Shown here: one piece after another, positions 44,493-53,536 of the stretch
Layout: each line of letters opens with the position of its first letter
Position numbering within the stretch: the stretch's first letter is position 1
NCBI RefSeq assembly: GCF_011090165.1
Contig: NZ_JAADJT010000005.1
Coordinates: 397,784 to 461,783, forward strand
Reading direction: 5' to 3'
DNA length: 64,000 nt
Origin: Duganella aceris
Lineage (GTDB): Bacteria; Pseudomonadota; Gammaproteobacteria; Burkholderiales; Burkholderiaceae_D
Position numbers and translations under genes: made by a program
The notes under the pieces: model-generated
What the model was told of the DNA's origin: nothing
Database searches by the model: none
What the model saw: only the letters and a program-made list of their open reading frames with translations

Positions 44493-46022
44493 ATGGTGTC
44501 GCCCAAGCACCCGCGCGAGAAGACGCTGCTGGCCACGATCTTCCTGCTCAACGGTATCGAGTTCCTGCACGCCGGCATGATCGCCTTCGGCGCCGGTCCG
44601 ATCATGGGGCATATCGGCGCGTCGCCGGAGGAGTTCACGCTGGCCACGGTGGTGTACGCCGTGGTGGCGGTGGCGACCATTTCGCAACAGCGCTGGCTGG
44701 TGGAGCGCATGGGCTGGCGCGGCTTCATCCTGGCGTCGGTGGCGGTGTTCGTCGCCGGCGCCGCGATCTGCGGCGGCAGCGACGGCTTCGGCCAGTTCCT
44801 GTTCGGCCGCGCGGTGATGGGCCTGGGCGGCGCGGCCTTCATGACCAGCGCCCGTGTGCTGATCACGCTGATGCCGCCGACGCCGCGCCGCTTCCTCGGC
44901 ATCAAGGTATTCGCCACCGCGCTGGCGCTCGGCAATGCGCTGGCGCCGTGGCTGGCGGGGGAAATGGTCACACGCGACCAGTGGCGCATGATCTTCGGCA
45001 TCCTCGGCGTCGCCGCCGTGACCGCCGCCGGCTTCGCCACGCTGTGCCTGCCCACCGAGCGCGCGCCGCGCGATCAGCGCTCCGGCGGCCATCCGCTGGC
45101 GATGCTGGCTCTGGTCGGCGGCTGCTTCCTGACCTTGTACGCGCTGCAGCGCGCGACCTACGATTTCTACCACGACGCGCTGCCGCTGCTGGCCACCTTC
45201 GCCGCCGGCAGCGCCTTGCTGTGGTACTTCGTTTACCACCAACGCCGGCAAGCGCATCCGCTGCTGGTGCTGGCGCGGCTGGGCCAGCCGCGCTACCTGT
45301 CCGGACTGGCGCTGTTCACGCTGTGCTACATGGTGCTGGGCGCGAACAACTATATGTTGCCGGTGCTGACCCAGCGCGCGCTTGGCTTCAGCTGGCAGGT
45401 GGCGGGCATGGTGCAGGGCGCCGGCCTGCTGGCGGCGTTGGTCGCGTTCTGGACCATGGCCAGCATCATGCCGAAGGATCCGTCCCCGAAAAAATTCTAC
45501 GTGGCCGGCTTCGTGCTGCTGGCGGCTTGCGGCGGCCTGCTGACGCGCCTCAACGGCGACGCCGACTTGTGGCGCGACGTGTTTCCCGCCGTCGCCGGCT
45601 ATGGCGCCTTCATCATCCTGGTCATGGCGACCACCGCCCTGCAAGCCTTCACCGGCTTGCAGGCCGATGCGCAGGCGTTCAGCCACGGCCAGCAGCTGAA
45701 AAACATGATGTCGCAGTTCGGGATCGCCGCCGGCGTCGCTGGCGCGGCCTTGAGCCTGCAATGGCGCAGCGGCGAGCATTACACGGCGTTGACGGCGCGT
45801 TTCAGCCCCGGCGACACCGCCTTCGCCGAAGCGGCCGGGGAGCTGACTTCGGCACTAAGCGCCAGCCACGGCGCCCAAGCGGCGCAACTAGCGGTCGGCC
45901 AGCTGGCGCAGCAGTTGATCCAGCAGGCGACCTTGCTGGCCAGCCTGGATTACTTCGCGTTCCTTCTGGTCCTTTCCTTGATCGGCGCGGTGACGATGCT
46001 GGCGCAGCGTGTGCTCAAGTGA
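44493..46022 (+). CDS. MFS multidrug transporter, DHA2/EmrB type
   Basis: The 509-residue protein has about 14 membrane helices, the DHA2 count. It begins one base after the adaptor's stop. The motif A region is reduced relative to classic EmrB. Residues 395-480 include the long last periplasmic loop typical of EmrB-type pumps. With the preceding two genes it forms a complete tripartite exporter under MarR control. Substrates are probably lipophilic toxins or aromatic acids; not determinable here. Confidence 0.92.
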   Translation: MVSPKHPREKTLLATIFLLNGIEFLHAGMIAFGAGPIMGHIGASPEEFTLATVVYAVVAVATISQQRWLVERMGWRGFILASVAVFVAGAAICGGSDGFGQFLFGRAVMGLGGAAFMTSARVLITLMPPTPRRFLGIKVFATALALGNALAPWLAGEMVTRDQWRMIFGILGVAAVTAAGFATLCLPTERAPRDQRSGGHPLAMLALVGGCFLTLYALQRATYDFYHDALPLLATFAAGSALLWYFVYHQRRQAHPLLVLARLGQPRYLSGLALFTLCYMVLGANNYMLPVLTQRALGFSWQVAGMVQGAGLLAALVAFWTMASIMPKDPSPKKFYVAGFVLLAACGGLLTRLNGDADLWRDVFPAVAGYGAFIILVMATTALQAFTGLQADAQAFSHGQQLKNMMSQFGIAAGVAGAALSLQWRSGEHYTALTARFSPGDTAFAEAAGELTSALSASHGAQAAQLAVGQLAQQLIQQATLLASLDYFAFLLVLSLIGAVTMLAQRVLK

Positions 46023-47153
46023 TCACGGCAACAGCAGCGTGTGCTGGCTGGCGGTGTGGAAGTCGCGCCAGACCCGGTTGATGGTGCTGTCCTCGTGCGC
46101 GGCGTACAGGCCGCAGTAGGGATAGAGCTCATCGACCGCCGCGCGCGACGCTGCCACCAGCGCCAACGAGGCGGTCTGCACCGACAGCGCATCGTCCGGC
46201 GCCAACCGCGTGCCGGACGCCACCAGCGTCCAGCTGCGATCCAGCTCGGCGTAGAAATGTGCGCGGGCCGTGGCCAGCGCCTCTTCCTTGTCGCGCAGCA
46301 GCGCGGCGACTTCGGGCACGTCCAGCAACGGCAGGTTTTTGACCGCATGCCGGCGGCGGCCCATGCACGGCGGCGCCAGGCGCAGGAAGTGGCCGGCCAT
46401 GCCCGCGACGTTCGCCGCCAGCGTGACGAAGGCCAGCGAATAAAACGGATAGCGATACAGGGGGCCATCGGCGGTGGCCGCGGCCGGGCTGATGGTGAAG
46501 CCGTGCCGCTGGTCCACCCATTGATTATCGATACGGTAGCTGTGCGACGCGCTGGCGCGCATGCCGATGCTGCGCCACGACGGCACGATCTGTACCTGCG
46601 CCGCCGGCACCAGGAAGGCGCGGATGCGCGGCGCCCCATGCTCGTCGAGCAGCGGCTGACCATTGGCGCGCAGTACGGCATTCAAGGTGAAATGGGTCGC
46701 CATCGGCGCACCGCTGGCGTAGTCCCAGCTGCCGGTGATGCGCCAGCCGTCGCCGTCCTGTTCGGCGTGGCCGGTCGGCGCACCGCTGCCACCCAGGCAA
46801 ACGCGGTGGGTGCCGATGATCCCGCGCGCGAGGTCCGGCGGCAGGAAGCCGGCGAACCAGCCGGCGCCGGCGCACAGCGTCAATACCCAGGCCATGCTGC
46901 CGTCGACGCCCGCCACCGCCTCCTCCAGACGCACCACTTGCGGCAAGGGCAGCTCGGCGCCGCCGCTGGCGCGCGGCGCCAGCATCTTCAGCCAGCCGCG
47001 CCGGTGCAGCAAGGCTTGTTGTACCGGATGCAGGAAGCGCGACGCCTCGGCCAGGGCGGCATAGCGCTCGATACGGCGGGCATCGCGCGGGGACAGGGGA
47101 GAGGCGGCGGACTGGATCATGCTGGGCTTTACGGCTGTGGCAACGCTCGGCAT
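46023..47153 (-). CDS. Acyl-CoA dehydrogenase-fold flavin monooxygenase-like protein
   Basis: The frame has 376 residues; a start at 47120 (MIQSAASP) is equally plausible because neither has a strong ribosome site. GWRITGSWDYASGAP and VPSWRSIGMRASASHSYR are the beta-domain signatures of the DszC/HpaB-related acyl-CoA dehydrogenase branch. The C-terminal FHTASQHTLLLP contains the His expected in oxygenases of this branch. Likely a reduced-flavin-dependent monooxygenase; a flavin reductase gene lies at 51907 but is not adjacent. The substrate is unknown. Confidence 0.8.
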   Translation of the reverse strand: MPSVATAVKPSMIQSAASPLSPRDARRIERYAALAEASRFLHPVQQALLHRRGWLKMLAPRASGGAELPLPQVVRLEEAVAGVDGSMAWVLTLCAGAGWFAGFLPPDLARGIIGTHRVCLGGSGAPTGHAEQDGDGWRITGSWDYASGAPMATHFTLNAVLRANGQPLLDEHGAPRIRAFLVPAAQVQIVPSWRSIGMRASASHSYRIDNQWVDQRHGFTISPAAATADGPLYRYPFYSLAFVTLAANVAGMAGHFLRLAPPCMGRRRHAVKNLPLLDVPEVAALLRDKEEALATARAHFYAELDRSWTLVASGTRLAPDDALSVQTASLALVAASRAAVDELYPYCGLYAAHEDSTINRVWRDFHTASQHTLLLP

Positions 47154-47209
47154 TTTCGCACAGCGCTTCGTTGTGATGGTAATGTTGTCGTTTTTTGCGA
47201 CAGAGCCCT

Positions 47210-48289
47210 ATGCATACCTTCAAACTGCTCGTGATGAGCGCCATCCTGTGGGCCGGCCAAACCTTGGCCGCCACCGCCGTCCAGCCCGACGACGCCCAGT
47301 TGCAATACATCGGCCGGGTGGACTTCACCGAGCGCGCGGCGCCGCAGCTGTCCTGGCCCGGCACCAGCATCGAGGGAAATTTCACCGGCGGCAGCCTGGC
47401 CATCAAGCTGGACGACGTCTTGGGCAAAAACTTTTTCAACGTGTTCATCGACGGCGACCTGGCGCATCCGGTGATTGTCGAAGCGGCCAAGGGCGGCAAG
47501 ACCTATCCGGTGGCATCCGACCTGGCGCCTGGGCCGCACCGCTTCCTGATCACCAAGCGCACCGAAGGCGAGGAGGGCGCCACCGCCTTCCTCGGGCTGG
47601 AGCTGGCCGACGGCGGCAAGCTGCTGGCGCCGCCGCCGCGCAAGCAGCGCCGCATCGAGTTCTTCGGTGATTCGATCACCAGCGGCATGGGCAACGAGGC
47701 GGCCGACGGCCAGCCCGATCATCTGCTGAATGAAAAGAACAATTTCATGTCGTATGCGTCGATCACGGCGCGCAATCTGGATGCCGAGGCGCATATCATT
47801 TCGCAAAGCGGCATCGGCGTGATGATCAGCTGGTTCCCGTTCACCATGCCGGATTTCTACGGACAATTGAGTGCGGTCGGCAAGAACGACAGCAAGTGGG
47901 ACTTCGGCAGCTGGACGCCGGACGTGGTGGTCATCAACCTGATGCAGAACGACCACTGGCTGATCGACGACCACAAGCGCCTGGTGCCGATGCCCGACGA
48001 CGCGCAGCGCGTGCAGGCCTACAAGCGGTTCGTGCAAAAGATCCGCGCGCTGTATCCGAAGGCTTACATCGTCTGCGCGCTCGGTAGCATGGACATGATC
48101 CGTCCCGGTTCCAAGTGGCCGGACTACGTGCGTAGCGCTGTGGCGCAGATCCGCGAGGAGCAGAACGACCAGCGCATCGACACGCTGATGTTCGAATTCA
48201 CCGGCTACACCGCGCACCCGCGCGTGCGCCATCACCAGGCCAATGCGGACCTGCTGACCGCCTTCATCCGTCAAAAGCTGGACTGGTGA
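47210..48289 (+). CDS. Exported SGNH esterase with CE2-type N-terminal domain
   Basis: The 359-residue protein has a signal peptide (about 1-20). An N-terminal jelly-roll (about 30-150; YIGRVDF, SWPGTSIEGNF, NFFNVFIDGD) precedes the SGNH hydrolase domain (about 150-355) with FFGDSITSG (catalytic Ser), an NLMQND segment and the HPRVRHH stretch that supplies the catalytic His. This two-domain layout is characteristic of carbohydrate esterase family 2 deacetylases acting on xylan or glucomannan acetyl groups. It follows a divergent flavoprotein gene. Confidence 0.88.
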   Translation: MHTFKLLVMSAILWAGQTLAATAVQPDDAQLQYIGRVDFTERAAPQLSWPGTSIEGNFTGGSLAIKLDDVLGKNFFNVFIDGDLAHPVIVEAAKGGKTYPVASDLAPGPHRFLITKRTEGEEGATAFLGLELADGGKLLAPPPRKQRRIEFFGDSITSGMGNEAADGQPDHLLNEKNNFMSYASITARNLDAEAHIISQSGIGVMISWFPFTMPDFYGQLSAVGKNDSKWDFGSWTPDVVVINLMQNDHWLIDDHKRLVPMPDDAQRVQAYKRFVQKIRALYPKAYIVCALGSMDMIRPGSKWPDYVRSAVAQIREEQNDQRIDTLMFEFTGYTAHPRVRHHQANADLLTAFIRQKLDW

Positions 48290-48306
48290 CAGCCAAAGGA
48301 GCTCAC

Positions 48307-49248
48307 ATGAAAATCATCGAAGCAGGCCAGGTCGACGCGGTGCTGGATTTCCCCAGCCTGATCGATGCGCTGGAAGCGGGCTTCCGCAGCGATTACGGCA
48401 TGCCGCCGCGTCAGGTGTTTCAACTGGGCGGCGCGGCATCGTCCTCCCATGACGGCTTCGCGCTGCTGCCGGCGTGGAACGATACGCTGATCGGCCTCAA
48501 GGCCTTTACCTATTTCCCGGAAAACGAGGCGGCCGGTTTCGCGTCGCTGTATTCGAAAATACTGTTGTTCGACCGCGCCCATGGCGTGCCGATGGCGCTG
48601 GTCGACGGCACCTCGGTCACCTACTGGCGTACGGCGGCCGTCTCTGCGCTGGCCTCGCGCCATCTGTCGCGGTCCGACGCGACCGAGTTGCTGCTGTTGG
48701 GGACCGGGAAGCTGGCGCCGTTTCTGGTCGCCGCCCATCTCTCGGTGCGCGGCCTGAAGCGGGTCCGGCTGTGGGGACGTGACGGCGCCAAGGCAAGCGC
48801 ACTACAAGCCCGCTTGCAAGCCAGCCATCCGGAGGTGGAATTTATTAGTGTCGACGACATCGAGCCGCATGCGGCCAGCGCCGACATCATCGTCAGCGCG
48901 ACCGGCTCCGCGACGCCGCTGCTGCACGGCGCGTGGATCGCCGCCTGCTGCCATGTCGATCTGCTGGGCAATCACAGTCCCGACCGTCGCGAGTGCGACA
49001 GCGCGCTGGTTGCGAACAGCACCGTCTATGTCGATAGCCTCGACAATGTGCTGCGTGAAGCTGGCGAGTTGCTGATCCCGATCGCGGAAGGCGAGTTCCG
49101 CGCCGACGCCATCGCAGGAGAGCTCAAGGACTTGTGCCGCGCCGCTGCAAGCAGCCGGCGCGGTCGCGATCAGATCACTTTGTTCAAATCGGTCGGCACC
49201 GCCTTGAGCGATCTGATCGCGGCGCAACTGGTCTTGAAGCGAACTTAA
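48307..49248 (+). CDS. Ornithine cyclodeaminase/mu-crystallin family protein
   Basis: The protein has 313 residues; ATG 48307 follows AAAGGAG. LIGLKAFTYFPENE (substrate-site Lys) and YWRTAAVSALASRHLSR are family hallmarks, followed by the Rossmann segment LLLGTGKLAPFLVAAH and VDLLGNHSPDRREC. Members include ornithine cyclodeaminase, ketimine reductase and alanine dehydrogenase. The reaction cannot be chosen from the sequence. The 3' end overlaps the convergent lipoprotein gene by 4 bp. Confidence 0.88.
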   Translation: MKIIEAGQVDAVLDFPSLIDALEAGFRSDYGMPPRQVFQLGGAASSSHDGFALLPAWNDTLIGLKAFTYFPENEAAGFASLYSKILLFDRAHGVPMALVDGTSVTYWRTAAVSALASRHLSRSDATELLLLGTGKLAPFLVAAHLSVRGLKRVRLWGRDGAKASALQARLQASHPEVEFISVDDIEPHAASADIIVSATGSATPLLHGAWIAACCHVDLLGNHSPDRRECDSALVANSTVYVDSLDNVLREAGELLIPIAEGEFRADAIAGELKDLCRAAASSRRGRDQITLFKSVGTALSDLIAAQLVLKRT

Positions 49249-49490
49249 CGTGCCGGCGGTGCTGGCTCGGGCGCTGGCGCCGGAGCGGGTGCCGCAGCAT
49301 CCGGCGCCGGGGTGGCTGCTGGCGGCGTCGCGCTGGCATCGGGCGCCGGAGTCGGGGCCGGCGTCACGGCTGGCGTTTCCACCGAAGGAGTCGGCGGCGT
49401 AACCGGGTCCTTATCCTTGCAACCTGCGACGGCGGCGGCCGTCAGTACCACTGCACATGCAATCTTGCCGGTGAGGTGTAGCTGTTTCAT
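49245..49490 (-). CDS. Small Pro/Ala-rich lipoprotein
   Basis: The 81-residue protein begins MKQLHLTGKIACAVVLTAAAVAGC, given by its limits 1-24, with a good lipobox (AVAGC). The rest is almost entirely Pro, Ala, Thr and Asp (TPAPTPAPDAS; APAPAPAPEPAP), a disordered spacer without a domain. ATG 49490 has AGGAG six bases upstream. Probably a short outer membrane or periplasmic lipoprotein. Confidence 0.78.
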   Translation of the reverse strand: MKQLHLTGKIACAVVLTAAAVAGCKDKDPVTPPTPSVETPAVTPAPTPAPDASATPPAATPAPDAAAPAPAPAPEPAPPAR

Positions 49491-49635
49491 GGTTTGCTCC
49501 TAGGAGGGAAAAAGGCTGAGTTGTATCCTAACCAATCTTTCCAGGAGACGCTATCAGCGTTCTTGAGGCGTGCGCGTAGGACTAGGCCGTCAAGCGTTGT
49601 AAAATGTTTTCATTTGGCAAACCGTAGGAGACCCC

Positions 49636-50607
49636 ATGCATCGCCAGTTAGCAATTGTCCTGTTTGCCTTTACCGTGCTGGATTGCGGCGCCAGCGAATC
49701 CGCCGGTGGCACCTTCACCGCCACCAAGAGTTGCGAAGCGTTCTCCTCCTTTGCCAAGCGCAGCAATCCGGGCGCCGTGCAGGTCGCGCCGGGCACGGCT
49801 TATGTGGTGCGTGAAATCAATAAAGCCGATTACGACTGGGTGCGGGTGGAAGTGCCCGGCGCGCAACCATCGCTGCGCTGGGTGCAGCGCGGCTGCGGCA
49901 CGCCGGCGCTGGAAGACAAGCAGGCCGCCATTCCGCGCGACGGCGGCGGTGTTTGCAGCGTCGCCAACAAGCAGGACAGTTATGTGCTGGCGATCACGTG
50001 GCAGCCGGGCTTCTGCGAGCACGTCAGCTACAAGGGCACCAAGCCGGAATGCGACGCCATGAACAAAGGCGCGCTGCCGGCCAAGACCCTGAGCCTGCAC
50101 GGCCTGTGGCCGAACAAGAAGGAGTGCGGCACGCAGTACGGCAGCTGCACCGGCGAAGCTTTCGCGCTGACCAAGGAGACCATCGACAAGGTCGCGCCGT
50201 GGATGCCCAACTTCTTCTATGAGCGCACGTTCGGCGCGTACGAGTGGAACAAGCATGGCAAATGCCAGTCGCTGCCGCCGGACGAGTACTTCATCAAGGC
50301 CGTATCGGCGGTCAAGGTGGTCAACGATTCGGAAGTCGGCAAGATCGTGCTGGGCAGCGTCGGCAAATCGTTCCGCGTCAGCGAATTCTTCGACCGCGTC
50401 AAGGCGCGCTACGGCGACAAGGTGGCGGGCAGCATCACGCTGGTCTGCACGCAGCACAAATACCTGCAAGAGATCCGCGTCTCGCTGCCGCTGGAATTCA
50501 GCGCGGAGCGCGACCTGACCACGATGGTGGGCAGTGCATCGCCGGCTTCGTCGCGCGAGATCGGCTGCGCCGACGAAGTGTACGTGGAGGGCGCCGGCGC
50601 GAACTAA
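49636..50607 (+). CDS. Ribonuclease T2 family protein with N-terminal extension
   Basis: The 323-residue protein has both T2 catalytic segments, LSLHGLWPN (CAS I) and EWNKHGKC (CAS II), so both active-site His are present. Paired Cys (CEHVSYKGTKPEC, CGTQYGSC) suggest disulfides and export. The N-terminus is hydrophobic with a weak lipobox-like DCG. Residues about 30-100 form a small beta domain (GTAYVVREINKADYDWVRV) outside the catalytic domain. Cleaves RNA non-specifically via 2',3'-cyclic phosphate; likely periplasmic. Overlaps the convergent antiporter gene by 4 bp. Confidence 0.9.
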   Translation: MHRQLAIVLFAFTVLDCGASESAGGTFTATKSCEAFSSFAKRSNPGAVQVAPGTAYVVREINKADYDWVRVEVPGAQPSLRWVQRGCGTPALEDKQAAIPRDGGGVCSVANKQDSYVLAITWQPGFCEHVSYKGTKPECDAMNKGALPAKTLSLHGLWPNKKECGTQYGSCTGEAFALTKETIDKVAPWMPNFFYERTFGAYEWNKHGKCQSLPPDEYFIKAVSAVKVVNDSEVGKIVLGSVGKSFRVSEFFDRVKARYGDKVAGSITLVCTQHKYLQEIRVSLPLEFSAERDLTTMVGSASPASSREIGCADEVYVEGAGAN

Positions 50608-51890
50608 CGTCGGTCCATCAAGGGCTTGACGCTGAAACCGTGCACCAGGATCGACAGCATGATGACGAACAGCGAGATGTTCGTCAGCCTGACCGCGAGG
50701 TCGGCGGGCAGGCCGGCCTCGATGGCGAACACCAGGTAGAAGATCGAGCCGATGCCGCGCACGCCGAACCAGCCGGTCATGCCGCGCAGGCGCATGCTGG
50801 TGTCGCTGCCGATCAGGCCGAGGTGGACGCTGACCGGCCGCGCGATCACGAACAGGAAGGCGGCCAGGGCCAGCGCTTCCCACGGCATCTCCTTCAGCGT
50901 CAGCATGCCGCCCAATACCAGCACCAGCGTCAGTTCGGACAGGCGCTCCAGGTGTTCCTTGAACACCAGCGACTCGGCGCTGACGGTGAGCGGGGCTTCG
51001 TGCGTCTCGCTGGCCTTGGCCACTTCGGATTTCGCGGTGTCCGGCTCCATCAGGCCGTGACGGTCCTTGGGGGCGCCAGCCAGGATCAATTCGGTCTGGC
51101 GCAGCGCGACTGCGGCGAAGAACACCGCCAGGAAGCCGGATGCCTTGATCAGGCTCGCCGTGCCGTAGACGACGGCGATCATGCCGAGGCCGACCAGGTC
51201 GTCCATGATCTCGTGGCGCGGTTCGACAATACGCAGTTTCCAGCCCAGCCGCGCCAGGCCCGCGCCGGCGGCCACGCCGACCAGCACAGCGCCACCCGTG
51301 GCCCACAGCACATCGACCAGCAGCCAGTGCAGATGATAGTCGCCGGTGTCGCCGAGGCCCAGCATGCCGAGGCCCAGGATCACAAAGGGGAAGGCGCTGC
51401 CGTCGTTCATGCCGGCTTCGCAGGTCAGCGTGAAGCGCAGCTGGTCCTTGTCGCCGGCGTGGCGCACCTGTACGTCGGTGGCCAGCACAGGATCGGTCGG
51501 CGCAAGTATGCCGCCCAACAGCACGGCGGCGCCGGCCGGCAGGTCGAGCACGTAGTAGCCGAACAGCGCCACCATACCCACCGTCAGCGACATCGACAGC
51601 CACGCCAGCCGCAGCGGCACATCCCAGCGCCGGAACTTGAACGGCACCGGCATCTTGATCCCGGCCGAGAAGAGTGAAATCAGCAAGGCGATTTCGGTCA
51701 AAAGCTTTAGCAGGGCGGATTGGGTGGTGGGATCGAAGCCAAAGACATTCAAGACGCTCGGGCCGAACAGGATGCCGACGCCGAGATACACGATTGCCGA
51801 CGTGAACGGCGAGCGCGAGATCGTGGTCGCCGCCAGTCCTCGCGCCAGCATCACGCAGCCGATCAGCAGAAACCACTGGTTTGTACCCAC
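50604..51890 (-). CDS. Cation:proton antiporter (CPA1/NhaP type)
   Basis: The 428-residue protein has about 12 membrane helices. ILAPTDPVLATDV and CEAGMNDGSAFPF contain the TDP and ND ion-site motifs of CPA1 exchangers. FGVRGIGSIFYLVFAIE lies near the C-terminus. The loop between helices 8 and 9 is unusually long and hydrophilic (about 275-320, ending at HLERLSELT). Expected to exchange Na+ or K+ for H+. No regulatory TrkA domain follows. Confidence 0.9.
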   Translation of the reverse strand: MGTNQWFLLIGCVMLARGLAATTISRSPFTSAIVYLGVGILFGPSVLNVFGFDPTTQSALLKLLTEIALLISLFSAGIKMPVPFKFRRWDVPLRLAWLSMSLTVGMVALFGYYVLDLPAGAAVLLGGILAPTDPVLATDVQVRHAGDKDQLRFTLTCEAGMNDGSAFPFVILGLGMLGLGDTGDYHLHWLLVDVLWATGGAVLVGVAAGAGLARLGWKLRIVEPRHEIMDDLVGLGMIAVVYGTASLIKASGFLAVFFAAVALRQTELILAGAPKDRHGLMEPDTAKSEVAKASETHEAPLTVSAESLVFKEHLERLSELTLVLVLGGMLTLKEMPWEALALAAFLFVIARPVSVHLGLIGSDTSMRLRGMTGWFGVRGIGSIFYLVFAIEAGLPADLAVRLTNISLFVIMLSILVHGFSVKPLMDRR

Positions 51891-51906
51891 ACCGCCTCCT
51901 TGTTTA

Positions 51907-52470
51907 TTACTTGGCCTGATTGGGAAACTGTCGGCGGCTGTCGATTTCGCGGCCGGAGATCATGAACTGCCCATCGCCGCGATAGTGCAGCGTCTTCGGC
52001 AGCTTGGGCGTCCTGGCGACATGGGCGCGCACTATCTGCCAGACGAACAGCGAGCCATTCGGATTCGGCTCGGCGTCGGCCAGCCTGCATTCGAAGCTGG
52101 CGTAGCACTCGGCGATCAGCGGCGCCCGCACTTCAATGGCCGGTTCCGGCGTCAGGCCGAACAGCGCGAACTTGTCGCTGTCGGCGCCGCTGCAATTGCC
52201 GATGCCGATCACCTGTTCCAGCAGGTCTGCGGTCGGCAGGTTGATCACGCACTCCTTGCTGCGCCGGACCAGCTCATGGCTATGATTGCTTTCATCGATG
52301 TAGCAGCCGAACAGCGCGGGCGTGAAGCCGATCATCATGTGCCAGCCCATGGTCATGATGTCGGTCTTGCCGTTCCAGGCGGAGCTGACCAGCACCACCG
52401 GCCCCGGTTCCAGCAGGCGGCGCACATCGGCGGTGTCGAAATCTTGTTTACGATACTTTTTCATACCCAT
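51907..52470 (-). CDS. Flavin reductase-like domain protein
   Basis: The 187-residue protein has the FMN-binding split-barrel landmarks PGPVVLVSSAWNGKTDIMTMGWHMMIGF, here described by positions 22-49, and VRRSKECVINLPT. NADPH:FMN reductases or FMN-binding proteins of this type supply reduced flavin to two-component monooxygenases. It lies 16 bp after the antiporter stop on the reverse strand and is divergent from lacI. It could serve the DszC-like protein at 46023 (inference). Confidence 0.88.
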   Translation of the reverse strand: MGMKKYRKQDFDTADVRRLLEPGPVVLVSSAWNGKTDIMTMGWHMMIGFTPALFGCYIDESNHSHELVRRSKECVINLPTADLLEQVIGIGNCSGADSDKFALFGLTPEPAIEVRAPLIAECYASFECRLADAEPNPNGSLFVWQIVRAHVARTPKLPKTLHYRGDGQFMISGREIDSRRQFPNQAK

Positions 52471-52522
52471 AGAGTATGAGGTTTTGTCCGTGCCGTCTGT
52501 GGGTTAGGGCACTGTGTGCGTC

Positions 52523-52528
52523 TATAAT
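52523..52528 (+). promoter_or_regulatory. Consensus -10 of lacI, probably leaderless transcript
   Basis: TATAAT ends 6 bases before the lacI ATG (52535), so initiation would fall at or next to the start codon. No Shine-Dalgarno can fit. A weak -35 may lie near 52500. Confidence 0.45.
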
Positions 52529-52534
52529 CATGCA

Positions 52535-53533
52535 ATGAGCACTGTCCCGAAATCCGCCCCGGAACCAACCTTGTCCGACGTCGCCGCGCTGGCCGGCGTT
52601 TCGCGCGCGATCGCGTCGCGGGCCTTGTCGGCGCAGCCCCGGCCGGTGTCCGCCGACAAGCGAGAGCGTGTGATGCGGGCCGCCGAGACTCTCGGCTTCC
52701 GGCCGAATTCCCTGGCGCGCGGCCTGGCCAACAAGAGCGTCAACCTGGTGGCCATCCTGGTTAACCATATCCATGACTTGTCGGATCTCGATCTGTTCGA
52801 CCTGCTGCTGACGGAGATACAGGCCATCGGCAAGCAGGTGATCTTCATCCGCGTCGGCGCCGGCGAGGACGCGGAGCGCTTTTTGCGCGACGGCGTCGCC
52901 TATCACGTCGATGCGGCGTTGGTATTCGCCGACTTCGCCGACGCGGCGACGATGCGCACCATGTTCCGCAATAACGCAGTGCTGATGCTGAACGGCCATC
53001 ACGACGCCGGCGCGGCATCGGTCACGATGGACGAGGCGAAAGGGATCGGAGAAGCCGTGGCCGACGCGGCGGCCAAGGGCGTGCGCAGCGCGATGCTGCT
53101 GACCGGCCGCATGATGTCGCTGGTGGAACAGGCGCGCGTGGCGTCTTACCGCGCCGCGCTGCAAGCGCACGGCATCGAGCTGCTGGCCGAACTGGCGGGC
53201 GATTATTCCTATGCCAGCGGGCGACAACTGGCGCGGCAGATCGATGTCGACACCACCGGCGCGGTGTTCTGCACCTCGGACGCGATGGCGATGGGCGTGC
53301 TCGACGCGCACCGCCAGCATTTTCCGGATCACCGGCCGGCGCGTTTCCGTCTCTACGGCTTCGACAACATCTCGCTGACTCAGTTCGACGCCTATCCGAT
53401 TTCGTCGATCGGCGCCGACCGCAAGGAATACGTGGCGCAGATCGTCCGCATCCTCAACGACCCGGCCGGCCTAGCCTCAGGCGGCGGCCATGTGCTGGTC
53501 GCCACCCGCTACGTGCCGCGCCTGACCGGCTAG
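52535..53533 (+). CDS. LacI-family transcriptional regulator
   Basis: The 332-residue protein has the LacI HTH LSDVAALAGVSRAIASRALS (about 10-30) and a periplasmic-binding-type effector domain (about 65-330), with VNLVAILVNHIHDL at its start. It lies tail-to-tail (3 bp) with the ABC/asparaginase operon. A perfect 20-bp palindrome of LacI type at 57364-57383 is the likely target. The effector would be a sugar or glycosylamino acid (inference). Confidence 0.93.
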   Translation: MSTVPKSAPEPTLSDVAALAGVSRAIASRALSAQPRPVSADKRERVMRAAETLGFRPNSLARGLANKSVNLVAILVNHIHDLSDLDLFDLLLTEIQAIGKQVIFIRVGAGEDAERFLRDGVAYHVDAALVFADFADAATMRTMFRNNAVLMLNGHHDAGAASVTMDEAKGIGEAVADAAAKGVRSAMLLTGRMMSLVEQARVASYRAALQAHGIELLAELAGDYSYASGRQLARQIDVDTTGAVFCTSDAMAMGVLDAHRQHFPDHRPARFRLYGFDNISLTQFDAYPISSIGADRKEYVAQIVRILNDPAGLASGGGHVLVATRYVPRLTG

Positions 53534-53536
53534 ACG

